A DNA stretch of 64,000 nucleotides from Nelumbo lutea (GCA_022828595.1 JAKGHH010000002.1:40642222-40706221); one strand, 5' to 3'; positions 33,501 to 48,500 are shown, counted from the stretch's first letter. The notes: a model not told the origin generated them from the letters alone. Program-made: numbers and translations.

Positions 33501-36475
33501 AAACACATTGAGGTTGATTGCCATCTTGTGAGAGAGAAAGTAACAAGTAGGGAGATTGTTACTCCCTATGTTAAATCTGAAGACCAAGCAGTCTGTTACT
33601 ATTGGGTGAGATTAGCTCATTCTAATCTCAACCAAACAGAACAAGAGGGTCTCTTCTTCATCTAGCTTACAGGAAATGAAGGCAGTGAGGATTGAAGTGG
33701 ACTTTTCTTGCTTTTTGGATGTTAGGAAGCCGAATTTCATACGTTTGCCAGTGTTTTAAAAGCACAAGGCGCAAAAGAAGCGTGCGCCTGAGGAGCAAGG
33801 TGCAAGGTGTGCATGCCTTTTTAAGCAAGTCACAAAATTACAAAAAAAAAGTCAGAAAAATAAAAAAAATGCCAAAAAATTTTAAAAGAAATGCAAAAAA
33901 TATTAAACATAATGTTAATAAAAAATATAAACTTAAATTTTAAAATAAATGTTTTAAAAATCCTATTATATAAAACTAAAATACATAAACATAACATGTA
34001 AAGTGTATTCAAATGAAAATTTAAAAATAAAAGCAAACATATAAAGCATTTTCAAGCATGTAAAACCCACAATCTCTTTTTCTCCTTAATTGCATTGCTT
34101 CAAGTAGCTAATGTGATGTAAAACATTTTACATTCTTAAATCGTCGCCTTTGTACCACGCCCCTCGAGGCAAGCCCGAATAAGTCCATGTTAGGGTCTAA
34201 AATTCTTATCTCACATAAAAAAATAATGATTTTATAACTTTCATTGCCTTTTGAAAGGGGTGCACCTTTTGAAAAGGGTGCACCTAGGACCAGGGCGAGG
34301 CACATACACCAAAATGTGCCTCGCCTGTGCACCTAGGCACGCCTTTTAAATCACTGACGTTTGTTGAACAAGTTTTTTCTTTTTTAATTCATTGGACCAC
34401 AATGATTTGCGCTCTGTTTTGCCCGTTTGTTTTCTGTCGAGTAATCAACCAGTTTGTCGGCAACCTTCTAGGAACTTCAGCCACTGTTCCCTTGTTACAG
34501 CGGCAAGTCAAATTCCAGCATTACCATCGTCTGATTTTGTGGTTGTATTCAGATATCCGGCGAAAAACCATTTCTGGTTTTCACGATATTACCAATTCAG
34601 TTTAAGTGCCTTGACGTGGCTGTATGTGAACTGTGAAGAATCTTCGAAGGATTTTAAATACGTGATGTAGGACAGGAAGGAGAAAGTCCTACAGACATCT
34701 ACAGAGTCGCTGAAATCGAGGAAGTGGTTACAGATCTGATATGAATCATAAGAAAATTAGATGATAGGTGAAGGGCATTTTTGTCCTTTTATATGATACA
34801 GTTTTGGACCAACTTGACAGTTTTTGGAAGCTTAGGTACTGCAGTGACACAATTTGAAGTTCGGGTATTAACTTGACACTACCCCTAAAGTACAGGGTAC
34901 TAATCTGGAATTTTCCCATAAATAAAAAATGAAGATTGTAATCCAACTATTAAGAACCCCTGTCCTCTTGTTTCTTGCCTACAAGACATAAACATCAAAT
35001 CTCTCTATACATTTAAAAGGATGACCATTATATTTAAAAATAATTTATTCAAAGGGAATATAGCCTAGTTTTTAATTTAAAAGCTATTAAGCAGATATTT
35101 ACAATGGAAATAAAAATTAATACCAAAACATGAAACAACCTCACAACAAGTGCCTTCTATTGTTAAGTGGAAAGTGGGACTAAAAAGGACACAGAAAATA
35201 ATTGCATAATAATAATGACAAAAAGCATTCCATAGAAAATAAAAAGAAAAGTTAGGACATATTCTAACCTGAATAAATGTTTCTGCTTGCTTAACAAAAA
35301 TTTTATCTGATTCATCTGCCCCTTCTTTCTCAGATGCCCATGAGAGAATAGCTTCTTCTTGTAGTATGTCTTTGTCATAAAGGAGATGCAGAATCTGAAG
35401 AAAAAAAATATGGAATGTTGTTCAGTAGGATTGAGAAAACATCACAAGCTGATGTGCTTTCCTAAAAGTTAAAACGAAGCATAATAACAAAGCTTTACAT
35501 GACTCTTAGGTTAGCCAAAAGGCCCAAAACCTTAACAATATAGGCTCAAAGCTCTGCATGCTTCTGTTGGGAAGTATTTCTTGGTAAGGTTAATACTTGT
35601 GACTTGCCCCAAAAGAAAAGACCTAACTGGTGCTTATCTCCTCATTGGTGTCTTTTCTGTAAGGCTAATGGTGAGTCTACCCATCACTTATTGATATCAT
35701 GTCCTTTTGTTTTCCCAATTTGGGATTGGTTTCTCTCCTTATTTGGGTGCAGATGGAATCCCCCACCTAATGTACAAAATCTCTTCTACCCCACCTTCGT
35801 TAGTGGGAAGTAAAGAAGAGGTAACACTTTGTGGAGATGTACAAGAGATGCTGTATGCTGGACAATTTAGGAAGAAAGAAATTAAAGATTATTTGCAGAA
35901 AAGGAAAGAAATAGGGAAGACCTCATTGAAGAAATTACAACCAGGGTGGTCCATCAGGTGAGGACTCTGAAAGTTTTTGAAGGAGCTTCTGCTGCAGATC
36001 TGATGAGAAAGTGGGGGGAAGTAGCTGACTCTATTCCTTTGAAAACTGTAATTAAACCATCCTGGACCCTTCCATCTAATGGATTTCTCAAATTGAATTT
36101 TGATGGCAGTAGTGAGGACAATCCTGGACCTTCTGGCATTGGAGGTGCTTTCAGAAATGAGGAAGGAATTCAGAAAGCCAAGGAGTTAAATATTTCCAAG
36201 TTGATAATTGAAGGGGATTTGGAGCTTGTTATTGGTTGACTACAAAAGGAGGAGGAGATGGATCGGTGGGAGTATATAAACGAAAAAAGGAAGTTCAGAG
36301 GTATGGCTCAAGGAATGGAAAATCAGTTTAACTGGATTAAGAGAGATGCTAATAGTTTGATTCTGGGCTATGCTGTAATGTTTTTTTTTTTTTTCTAATA
36401 GAGTTTGTCTCCCCTCCCCTCCATGTACTTGATTCATTTTTCTTTCTTAATGAAATCTGATCATTTATTGATCAA

Positions 36476-36535
<60 letters not shown>

Positions 36536-39500
36536 CTCTATATATATATATATGTTGCATATTCCTCCTGTTTTACCTGTCATTTCATTCTTTGGCTCAG
36601 CGACCATTATAGAGCTCTTTGTTTCTATTTATTTGCCTCTTTATTTTCCATTCTCTAATAATTAATGAATTTTTTTACCAATCAAAAAAAAGAAAAAGTC
36701 AAGAATAAGAGAAACATTTTGAAATAGAAGATGGGGGCTCATTTGAGCTAAGTTTCTACCACTTCTTTAAGAGATCCCCAAGTGATGACAAAGGTGGATG
36801 AAGGATCAAGGACAAGATCTGTGGACACTCCATCACTTAAATGGAGAGGAAAGAACTCTGGCCTCTAGAATGAATACCTCATTTAGATGGATTTAAAGTT
36901 AATATTGGAAGGGCTAGTGCAGCAAATTAATATTGGGTCCTACCCTTGGTATCTAAGAGTAGGACTGCAAATTGGGTTGATTAAGTCTGATAGAGGTTCA
37001 ACCCAAGCCCATTCCTAAGATGTGCAACTCAAGCTCGGGCCTGGCCCAATCCAATGTCGAGCTCCAAATTACCAGCAAAATCTTAAACAAACACAACTTG
37101 GGCTAGGCTCAGACTCAGGTTAGGTCAAGTTGGGCTTGAGTGGGTTGGTCGGTTTGAAAGAAAGTTTCTTTTTTTTTTGGTATTTTAGTGATACACCCGA
37201 ATCCCCCATAGGGGCTGTTTGAATAGAGCAGCAGCACACTAATAACCCCCACCCCCCAAAGTCATTGGTTGCAGGAATCAAATACACATCTCTGCTGGAA
37301 TAAACCAGCTAATGTACCAACTGAGCCACCTCTTAGTTGAAAGAATTTACGAATATATTTTTGTACAATGATCTTTTATTAGTTTTTATAACTAAATATA
37401 AGATTAGAATGAAATGAAAATATGTAAAAATTCTTTAACAAATTTACATATACATATTTTATACATACATATAATTGAAAAAAAAAAGATATTTTCCTAT
37501 AAATAAAATGCATATATGTATATACTTGTTCAGTCGGGCTTGGGTTGGGTTGGACTTAGGATACTGAAGCCCAACCTAAGTTAGGTCAACTATAAGTTTT
37601 CTGTCCTAGACCCAGCCTGAAACCCAAAAACTTAAGGCCCAACCAATGCAAAAGATTGGGCTGGGTCAGATTAGGCTCAAGTTTGGCCCACCCAAGTTGC
37701 AGGCTGAAGGGGTTCTTGTTATCAGGAGGATAAGTTTTCAGATACAGAAGTCCTAGGTTTAGTTCGAAATCTGTTCAAGAGAAGAAGAAGAAGAAGAAAA
37801 AGAAGAAGAAGAAGAAGAAATGAAGGAGAGTACAGCAGTTTGAAATAAAAACAAATAAAAATGTGGGGAGCATATTTCTGCAACTAACAACATATAAAAA
37901 GAGACTAGGTGTCCCTGTCTACATCTCTACACTCCCCCTCAAGTTGGGAATAGATATTCAGCATTCCCAACTTGCTTAAATCTATCCATCCTGACTTTAG
38001 TGACTGCCTTGTTGAAGAGATTAGTAAGCTGCATATCAGAGACAATATAAGGAGAGCACACTTCTTGGGAGGCTACTCTCTCCCTAATGAAGTGTCGGTC
38101 CTCAATGTGTTTTGTCCTGTCATGCAGTATTGGGTTATGGGCAATATTAATCAAGGATTAAAGTACCGGCATCAGGTATCGTATTGGACCACTCGGATAC
38201 GGATACGCTTTGGAAACACATGGATACAGACAAAAAAATATGGATATGCCAAAAATGCATATGAATTCCATAAACATATTAATAGCATTATTTTTAAGAT
38301 CAAAATAGACATAATTAATGTATAGATACATAGAAAATGTATATTCTAAAGGTATATGTGAAGAAATATACTACAATTAATATAGTGGGATGCATAGAAA
38401 TCATAAAATTTTATTGATATTGTATCAATCAAGAATCTTGGAACACATTATATATATTCTTTAATAATTAATACATGCACAAAGCTATTATAATGTTATT
38501 TTCTATTGAATTTCAAGGCACAAAACATATGCAACTAATATATTTATTTAGTTCAAATTAAAATATTAATTAATAATTTGTAAAATTTTAAGATAAATGT
38601 CATGTTCAAATTTATAAATATTAAGTACTAAAATAATTATTCTATTATTAATATCTTTTTTCATATAAATTTCTTGAGATCAAACAAATTTTTTATATAA
38701 ATGTGGATTTAATAAATTATTTATTCTATTAGTTTATAAAATATTAGTTTTGAAGATTATTTTTTTTATTTTGTTGGAATTGTTAAACACAAATGTAATT
38801 TTTCTGCATTACATGTGGACACTAGAATAGAAAAAAGTTATTTTATTCCATTAAATTTCACAAGTTGAAAATTGTCTTAGTAGATCAAGCGCGCAATTAA
38901 GGCTTTAATGTTGGGTGATTTGTGTTTGAATCACACCAAATGCATTTTTTACAAATAAATGCGCATGCGCAAGAAACACACCAATCCGTATCGACTGTAT
39001 CGGTGCATATCGCTCTGATACATCACGATACGGGCCAATACGAATGCATATCACTCCGATACGCGCAATTAAGGGAATACGGGTTTAGTTGTAATGTATC
39101 CCGTATCCCCTCTTGCCGATACTGATACGATACTCCCCGTATCGAATGTATCATATTGCTATTTAAATCCTTGATATTAACAGCAGTCTGATTGCCACAA
39201 TACAGCATTAAGGGCTTCTCATGCTCAATGCCAAGTTCTTCAAGTAAAGATCTCAACAATAGAATTTTTGCCACTCCACGAGCCATAGATCTCTACTTGG
39301 GTTCAGCACCTGATCGAACCACTACATTTTGCTTCTTACTTCGCCATGAAACCAGATTTCCTCCAATAAAGGCACAATACCTAGATATAGACCTCCTGTC
39401 ATCTACACATCCAGCCCAATCTGCATCATTGTACACCTCAATCCTCATATGACCATTATTCTTGAAGTGTATTCCATGACCTAGACACCTCTTGAGGTAT

Positions 39501-42500
39501 GCTAGAACCCTCTCAACAGCCAACAAATGAGTGGTTCTTGGGGAATGCATATACTAACTAACAACACTAGCATAAGAAATGTCAGGCCGAGTCAGACAAA
39601 GATACAGAAGTTTCCCTACCATCCGTTGATACATGGTCTTGTCATCAAGAGGTTCATCGTCTTCTGCACTTATCTTATGATTCAATTCAATGGGGAGTGT
39701 ATGTAGGTTTAACTCCCAACTTTCCTATTTCCTCCAAAAGGTCAAGGACATATTTCATTTGAGAAATGAATATGCCATGTTTAAATCAAACCACCTTAAT
39801 GCCCAAAAAACGTCGAAGATGACCCAAATCTTTCACCTCAAACTCCGTGTGAAGTAATTGTCTGAGGGAATAAATCTCATCAGCATCACTACCTGTTACC
39901 ACAATGTCATCTACATACACAACAAGAAGTGTCAAGGAGGAACCACCCCTCTTGATGAAGTGTGTGGTCTGAGTGAGCCTACATATATCCAAATTTCTCT
40001 AGAGGAAGTCTAAACTTGTCAAACCAGGCCATTGGAGATTTCTTTAAACCATACAATACCTTCTTAAGTTTGCAAACTTTCTTGCCATCATCTGTATCAT
40101 TAAAACCATGAGGTAACTCCATGTACACTTCCTCCTGTAAATCACCATTGACGAAAGTGTTCTTAACATCCATTTGGAACATAGACCATGAAAAATTTGC
40201 AGCCAAAGATAACAAAACACGGGTAGTAAACATCTTGGCAACTAGTGCAAAGGTCTCAAAGTAATCAATGTCATAAGTTTGTGTGTACCCCTTCGCAACA
40301 AGACGGGCTTTATATCTTTCAACTGATCCATCTACATTATGCTTCACAGTGAACACCCATCTGCACCCAACTAGTTTCTTTCCTTTTGGTTGATCAACCA
40401 GCTCTCATGTCTCATTTTTAATGAGTGCATTCATTTCCTCCATTGCATCCTTTCACTCAGGCACAGAAAAAGCTTCCTAAACAGTTTTAGGAATGGATAT
40501 AGCAGAATAGGATGCCACATATGATTTATAGGATTGGGAAAGATATCATATGAGAGAAACTGAGATATGCAATGAGCAGTGCATGTGGTACATCTCTGTT
40601 TCCCTTTACGGACTGCAATGGGAAGGTTAAGATCATTAGCAGAAGGCAATGGCTCTGTGATGGTAATCTCAGGACTGGAAGTAGTAGTATCTGGATCAGG
40701 TGCTGCAAAAGAAATTGGAACTGGCCTGGACTGATCAAGAGCACCAAAATCAACTCACCTCCACCTCCTATGCTAAACCTTCAACTCCTTACATTTCTGA
40801 CAATGATCCTCCTGGCACAATTCCTTTTCAAGAACAGGAATAGGAAGGGGAACTTCAGGAACAAACACCCCCCTCACTTCTTTCTCCCCTTAAGATGAAA
40901 CTACCAAATAAAAAGGAATATCCTCAAAAAATGTAACATCCATAGACACAAATCGAGAGCCAGAAACTAGGTCATAACAACAATATCCCTTTTGCTTTTG
41001 GGCTACCTAAGAAAAATGCATTTGGAAGCTTTTGGATCAATTTTAGAACGATTAGGTCCCAAAATCTGAACAAAACATGTGCACCCAAAAACTCTACGAG
41101 GAATAGAAAACAAGTCTTTCTCAGGATACAATAAGGTGAAAGGAGTCTTCATGCCCAACACACGAGAAGGAACCCGGTTAATGAGATCCACAACCGTGTG
41201 AACTGCATTCCCCTAAAATAGTATAAGGACATTTGAATTAAGCATAATGCTTCTTGCAACCTCAAGGATGTGCCTATTCTTCCTCTCAACTACCCCATTT
41301 TGTTGAGGGGTATAAGTATAAGTGCTCTAATGAATAACTCCATGTTCAAGGAAGTACGAGTTAAATGGTTTACTGAAGTACTCCTTGGCATTATTAGATC
41401 CAGAAACTTTGAACTTCACCCCAAATTAAGTGAAAACCATTTGATGGAAGGCACGAGTCAAAATGGGGACCTCATCATGAGAACGCATGAGATAAACCCA
41501 AGAAAAACAAGAATAATCATCAACAAATAACAGGAAATACTTGTATCCCCCATAGCAATGATATGATACGGTCCCCAAACATGAGTATGCACAATTTCAA
41601 AAGGAACAATGCTTCTTTTATTACTCCAAGTATACTTTGATCTATAATGTTTTGCCAACTCACAATGTTCACACATTAGATTGGACACTTGGATTGATTC
41701 AAACGAAGTAGGAAAAAGACTCTTTAAAGACCAAAAGACAAATGACCTAACCGATTATGCCAAAAGACAAATGACCTAACCAATTATGCCAAAGCATAAT
41801 CTAACTCAGATTGAGAGACAAAAGACTTTCCAACTCCTTTATTTCTTTCAGGTGGATGCTCAAGCAAATAGATACCATTCGCCTCATGGCCAGTCCCAAT
41901 CACCTTCTTTGTCACCAAATCTTGGAAACCACAATGATTAGGGAAAATAGTCGCTAAACAATTCTGGCTTTTAGTAATGCTACTAACAGAAAGAAGGTTA
42001 GTACTAAGTTTGGGCACATCTAAAGCTAATGATAAGGAATGTGTATCAAACACTCTAATGTCCCCCTTACCAAAGATGGGGACAAGAGTGCCATCAGCAA
42101 TAGAGACCTTATCTCTAGCAGAGGACAAGTGGTAAGAAGAAAATAGAGGCTAAACTGGCCATATGGTCTGAGGCACCCGAATCTACAATTCAAACAAGAT
42201 CAATGTTAAGGGTAGTTGAGGCAATGATAGGCAGTAGCCCCTGTACCCAACTAAGCAAAAGCTGAAGTGGAAATAGAGGTGCCTAAGGTAGACTGAGATG
42301 GTCCAGTAATGCCAGCCTCACTCTCCAACTGCGTCAAGACTACCCTGATAGCAGCCAAGGCATCCAAGGAGGTCGACGTAGCTCTAGTAGAGGATGAGAC
42401 ATTTGTAGCAATGGAAACATTTGCATTTCCCTTCTTATTCTTAATTCTTGACGGTGCCAACTAAGGATGAAACTTCCAACAGGTCTCTATAGTGTGTCTA

Positions 42501-45500
42501 GGTTTCTTGCAATAGTAACATATGATCTCCCTTTTTCTTCCTTCCTTACATTTCTCTCCTTGTCACCATAACTTTCCTTCCAACAGATCTCTAAAGGTCG
42601 TTTCAATCTTGGAGTTTTGTAGCATAACTTTCCTTCTACTCTCCCCACTATGTACCAAAGAATATGCTTGAGACAATGTAGCAACTTCCCTAGTAAGAAG
42701 TTGTTGTCTCGCTATATTATATTCAGAATTCAGCCCTGCAAAAAAACTCAAAAACCCCATTCCTTTCCATCAATTTGTTATATGTTGCTGCATCCTTCTG
42801 ACTTTCCCATTCAATTGTCTCCAAGTGATCAATTTCATGCCATAGAGACTTTAAGGTTGAGAAATAAATCAACACAAGTTTCTCCCCCTGCTTCAGATTT
42901 GTCACTCCAACTTTCAGCTCATAAGCTATTGCTACATCAAGAGGTTGAGAATAAGTTTCCTTCATATTATCCCATATTTCTTTGGTAGTCTTGGCCCAAA
43001 GATAGTTTCTACTGATATGAATCTGCATTGAGTTGCAAAGCCAAGTCATTACCAAGTAATTTTCTTGAACCCACTTCGCATAGGAGGGGTCTTCCTTGGC
43101 TGGCATCTTAGTGTCACCACTTATACATACCCTAGCGTGCCCCTTCCTCCAATGGCCATCATTGCAATTTGAGCCCATTCAAGATAGTTTGCTCCACCAA
43201 ACTTGATGGTCGAAATCTGGAAGGAGCTACTGTTTGTCACACTACCAGCCCCTACAAGCCCTTCCCCGATTGGTTTAGACTCATTTCCAATATTTTCCAT
43301 TCCGGACTGAGCAAGATATCACACTTCCCAGCAATTTTCTGATGGAAGGAATGATTTTCTTATTGAAGGAGCAGTCAGGCTGAAACAAATCGGCTGCAAC
43401 ACACATGGTTATTCCAGCAAAGGAAAAAAAAAACCCTAGAAAACAGAAGAGAAGTTTCAGTCGCAACCTCCAGAGACTTCTGACAGTTCACTTGCAGTTG
43501 GCCTCTAAACAAGTCAAAAAACTGCCCAGAAAACACTGAGAACAAGAAGGAAAGAGAGAAAGATAGAGCAGAATGAATCAGGTTCTGCCACCCCCTCATT
43601 GGCTTTTATATTACTTGATAAAAAAGAGTACAATGACAAAAATACCCATAGAAAACAGAAGAGAAGTTTCAGCCGCAACCTCCAGAGACTTCTGACAGTC
43701 CTCCACTTGCCGTCGGCATCTAAACAAGTCAAAAAACTGCCCAGAAAACACTGAGAACAAGAAGAAGGAATAAGAGAAAGATAGAGCAGAATGAATCAGG
43801 TTCTGCCACCCCCCCCCCCTCACTGGCTTTTATATTACTTGATAAAAAAGAGTACAATGACAAAAATACCCCTGTCGACTGTGAGAGAAAGAAAACACAA
43901 GTACAGCAGTTTGAAGTAAAAACAAATAAATATGGGGAGCATATTTCTGCAACTAACAACATATAAAAAACGACTAGGTGTCCCTGTCTACATCTCTACA
44001 ATAAGAATGCAATTCACCCTTCCTATTCTGAACAAAGAGATATATGTTCATAGATATGGCAAGTTGGCATACTTGACTGGGAATATAAGCACACAATATC
44101 AAGGATCTAACATAGTAGTGAGAATGGTTGATGTTTCTTTAAGTATTTAATGAAGAAATAAGTAGTATTAAGTACAGAAGAGAAGAAAAACATCCTCAAC
44201 CATAATATTTCATACACTACATGACTCTATGCTCATTTGAACACTGGATCTAGCAACCAGTCTACTTCTAACTTCTCCACGTGACAATGTTACCCTCCTA
44301 GAAAGGTGCAGTAACTTGAGGTTACTGAAAAGAATAAAGCAAATCTTTACCTGGAAATCCATTCAAGTAGCATAGTATTCTCTCAGCAACATTCAAGTGG
44401 GGAAACCTAGGTCAATGCACGTACTGACACCCTTAAAATGCCCTGAGGCACATGCTGGAAGCATTAATCCGAGGCATATGCCTCAGGTGCATGAGGTGTA
44501 TGCCTCAAACACCTTTTGCATGAGGGGTACCAGAGGCGTGTGCCTCATGCACTCCTTGCATAGAAAGAGGGAAAAGAAAAGAAAAGAACTTGGGAGGCTT
44601 AAGCCTCCTTGTGCTCGGAAGGCTTATGCCCCAATTGAGTTCTGAACTATGCCTCATGCCTCCAGGTAGTGAAACCACCTCTGTGTTTTAAAACTTTCAT
44701 TCAAGGTAGGTAAATGTGGAAATACAGGATTCTATTTGTTTAAAAAATGAAGAGATTCTAAGCTAGAGCCAATGAATGGAGAATATCATCATATTGAAAA
44801 TATTCAATGCACTTTATTAAAAACCTTGTTTTTCAACTCAAAACATTGTAAATCATCATATCTAAAAGAAGACAATAATAGAATTTTAATAGTTAAATAT
44901 TTAATAGAAGAATTGCATGTTAAAAAATTAGTAGAAAATAAAGAAGCCCATTATTATACAGAAATAAGAAATTTGAGAGAGGATAGAGAAAGAGTAATGA
45001 AAATAAGAAGAGAATAAGGGTCAGATCCCCTATTCTATTTAATGTAATAGAGAGAAGGTAATTGTAGAAAAACGGAAGAAACCTCTTTTATCCTCATTTT
45101 CTTTTCCCTTCTAAAACCCCTTGGATCTTTTATGTTTCGATGGTAAATCTCTAATACAAATCATAAGTAATATATGCAATATATGATAGGATGTATCAAC
45201 ACGTATCTTTATGAGAAGTATCCTTACTAACGATGTTATAGTAAGGCACCCATCTTGCGATTTATGTCACCTAGGAAGATGCCATGTTCCCTGTGCAGCT
45301 GCCTTAGTTGTCTAGATGGGGGTCTTTTTGAGACAAGTCATGGTGTCCAGGCAAGCTGCTCCACCAAGGGTGCATTGTCACCTTGGAATTGCATTGACAA
45401 CAATGAACTCCTGTTATACTTCAACATAAAGAAACTATTATAACTCACTAACTACTCATCCTATGACAGTTACCAATGCATCATATCACCTGGTGAAAGC

Positions 45501-48500
45501 AATTTACAGAATTTCTGGTATCTTGAGTATTTCCAGACAATGAAATAATTACATCGAAAAAAGGCCTTTCCATTTCCTAAAGAAAATATCCAAGATCCAC
45601 TAAAGAACACTAGGGAATTTAGAGGTAACTGGCTAAAACACCTATAAATAACACCATCAGCTTAACGAAGATGAGGATGAATCGCTGGTTGACATGGAAA
45701 TACTAGAGATGCATAGGCCTTCTTCCTTGCCATTAACTTAGACCAGACATTTCTTATGCCATAAGAATTATTATTCAGTACACACCTAGAGTCCCTAAAA
45801 TAGAGGCAATGGATCTAAAGATACTTTAAGTCAATGACAAGCACACACTTTTATGATAACCTTCTAAACTGGAGGAGCAGCTAAGCAGGAAATAGTCTAG
45901 TTCTGTTGTCTCTATGTAGAAGCAGAGTACCTAGCAATCAAGGCTCAAAGTTTCAATATGTATCAGGCCATATTGTCCGATACGTATCATACCGATGGCT
46001 TCCCGATACACCCTTACAGTGGATGTTTCGGGGTCTGACCTGGTTCAGAGAGTAGACGGACCTTAAACCAACCCCTCTGAACCAAATTGAAAAAAAAAAA
46101 CATAAAAGAACGGAGAATTGAGTCTCGATACAGGCCAATACACCCCTAGCAGCATATCGGCCAGTATCGATATTTTGAACCTTGCTAACAATGACCCTAT
46201 GTGTATCTAGCTACTACAATTAAGTTTTACTTGGTGAATTATGACCATGACAAGTACTACCATTAATATTAATTCATAATCCAAGTCAACATGACAAGAT
46301 AAAGCGTGTTGAGGACACAAAATTCATCAGGGAAAACATTTTATCTTAAAATGTGAAAAAAAATAATTGCCAAGACAGGAGACAGACATGCTAATTTCTA
46401 ACTAAAGGGGCTGCAAAAAGAAAACTAGACAAAATCTTGTGCAAGTTAGGCATGATAGATATCTACGCTTCACATAGGAGAACAAGTAATATTGAAATTT
46501 AAGACATCAAGGGTATCTGTGTAATTTTGTTATTTTTCTTCATTAAGTATAAATAAAAAGATAGGGCCTTGTCATCAGAAGAAACCTTCTTCTACAGTTC
46601 TACTACAGTTCTAGTGCTTCCAATTGGATTGAACAAAGCCTCATGAGAACATAGGGCCTTGTCATCAGAAGAATAAAGAGAAGGCTAGTTGGACTCAAAT
46701 ACAGATACTTGTCGTGGAAGAAGGATCACTGAACAAAGGTCCTCTCTAGTTTATGCATAACCATACTCAAATTCAAACATCAGAAACCAAGAAGATGAAG
46801 AAAATTCAAAAGATTTTCTTATTGGAATGAAGAGAAGAAAAGAGAAAACTCCATGTGGTCAAATGACAATGAACATTAAGGACTCATTAGTAGGATCAGT
46901 TAGAAAGGTTACCAATAAGAATATACAAACCTGTGCAAATAATGGAGAGAACTCTTTTGCAGACTCCAAGCACATTTCCTCAAATTTCATTGTCACTTCA
47001 ATCTGTAAGATACAATAGTTGTTAAGGAAAGCTCAATATTAAAATTCTCTAAATTTTTATTCCTTAAGACAACGTATGATATGAGAAGAAAAATTCTGGA
47101 GTAAAGGATAGTTTTCAAAGCAAGGATAGCTTTCAAAGCATATTAGTTCTTCATTCCTAATTTAACAAAAAAAAAAAATTGTTCTTTATTCCTAATGATT
47201 TCACATGTCAAAGCATATTAGTTCATGGATTCAATAAGGCAATGAGAAGTTAGATTATAAATTGCCAAGTAGAGTATAATTGGCAAAATGCCAAATTTTT
47301 TATTACACGGTTAAACAACAATTCAATGTAGAAAATGAAAACTAACATCAAATATAATTAATTAATGCTTAATTCTAGTCATTATGCAAATAATGATTAA
47401 AAAAGCAAAGAAAGAAAGATTAATTGGGGCAAACTTATAGCTAAACAGAAACAGAATGATACAAAGCACAAGTGTGATAACTCTGAGAGAGAGAGAGAGA
47501 GAGATTATAACTACATGGAATGAATAGAAAAGAAAGAAACAACCAAAACCCATGACACTGTTGACCCTTTCATCCTCTCGTCTTTACTCTCTACCTTTGA
47601 ACCATTGAAACATAAATATTCCAACCTACATTTTTCAATTTCAATTTTCTGGTAAGTTTAAATGCATTACAAAATAAAAATTTTCATAGCAAATATCAGA
47701 ATGGTGAATTCTTTTCGACTTGATGGAAGCATTATGAAGAATGATATTGTGAAATTAGACATGGTTAATACTAAAACAACTAATCATCACCGTCATCATC
47801 AAACTCGTTGTCAATATCATCCAAGCTTTGCTCTAACCATATCGGGTTGGCTAATATAATAGAAAATGACCAGTTGAGTAAAAGTAAGATTAAGGAAGAA
47901 AAGTACCCATCGTAGACAATAGCTGCATATTGACAGGGAAGACATGCAGACGACATTTTGGTCTACATATTTGTCATTTCTATCAGATTTTAAAATCTTA
48001 TAATATAAATAGTCAGTTACTTAATATTTAAAGCCTTGTCCTAACTATATGGAGATAGCTACATGAATTCTGTTAAGTGAGAAATCCATTTTTAAAATGA
48101 TGACCCTTGAATCATTTCTTACTGCTTCAATGGGTGGTGTTTTTTGTGTGCCCCCAACTCTTCTATCCCCACAAAATTGTGACAGATCCCGTCGTATGGA
48201 GCTGTAGATAGTCTTCTGTGCATGTGACCAAATCATCTTAGTCTAATTTACCTCATTCTATCACCTATTGGAGATAATCCTGGGTTCCTTTAAATGAGTT
48301 CATTCCCAGCCCTGTCCATTCTAGTTTTTCCACTCATCTATCTCAGCACAGCATTTATTCCACACTCGTTTGGAAATGTTTGTTTTTTGCTTCCCAACTC
48401 TTCATTCTATACAACATCGATGACCTTATGACTGTTTTATCAAAATCTCCTTTCTAGGGGTGAGCATTCGATTTATTCGGTTAAAAACCGAACCAAATAA

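Larger units (their letters stand above)
29900..33595 (+). mobile_element. Tandem Copia remnant: internal end, LTR, then second internal region
   Basis: From left to right: a broken end of reverse transcriptase and RNase H (29910-30470), one LTR (30499-30789), primer site TGGTATCAAAGCC (30790-30802), then gag, protease, GAG-pre-integrase and integrase (31312-33180). A jump at about 33235 leads into RNase H, which breaks off at about 33595. The two RNase H pieces are the same family ([12 protein letters not shown] in the second, [12 protein letters not shown] in the first). A shared LTR between two internal regions is what recombination between LTRs leaves. No second LTR is found at either outer end. 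Confidence 0.75.
37836..44000 (-). mobile_element. Copia element C, decayed, with nested hAT element
   Basis: The right (5') LTR ends at 44000 and the left LTR copy is recognised from 37836 to 37931; both end CTACATCTCTACA on the + strand. The polypurine tract (TTGAGGGGGAG on the - strand) precedes the left LTR. gag starts at ATG 43300, then zinc knuckle, protease, integrase, reverse transcriptase and RNase H follow down to 37939, all damaged. The hAT element 38152-39173 splits RNase H. The 5-mer ATAAG at 44001-44005 also occurs at 37730-37734 and may be the target duplication, which would put the left LTR edge at 37735; this is tentative. Confidence 0.82.

Noticed and set aside
43375..43962. 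Cluster of 70-codon Phe/Ser-rich open frames
   Set aside because: They are repeated copies of LTR sequence in Copia C.
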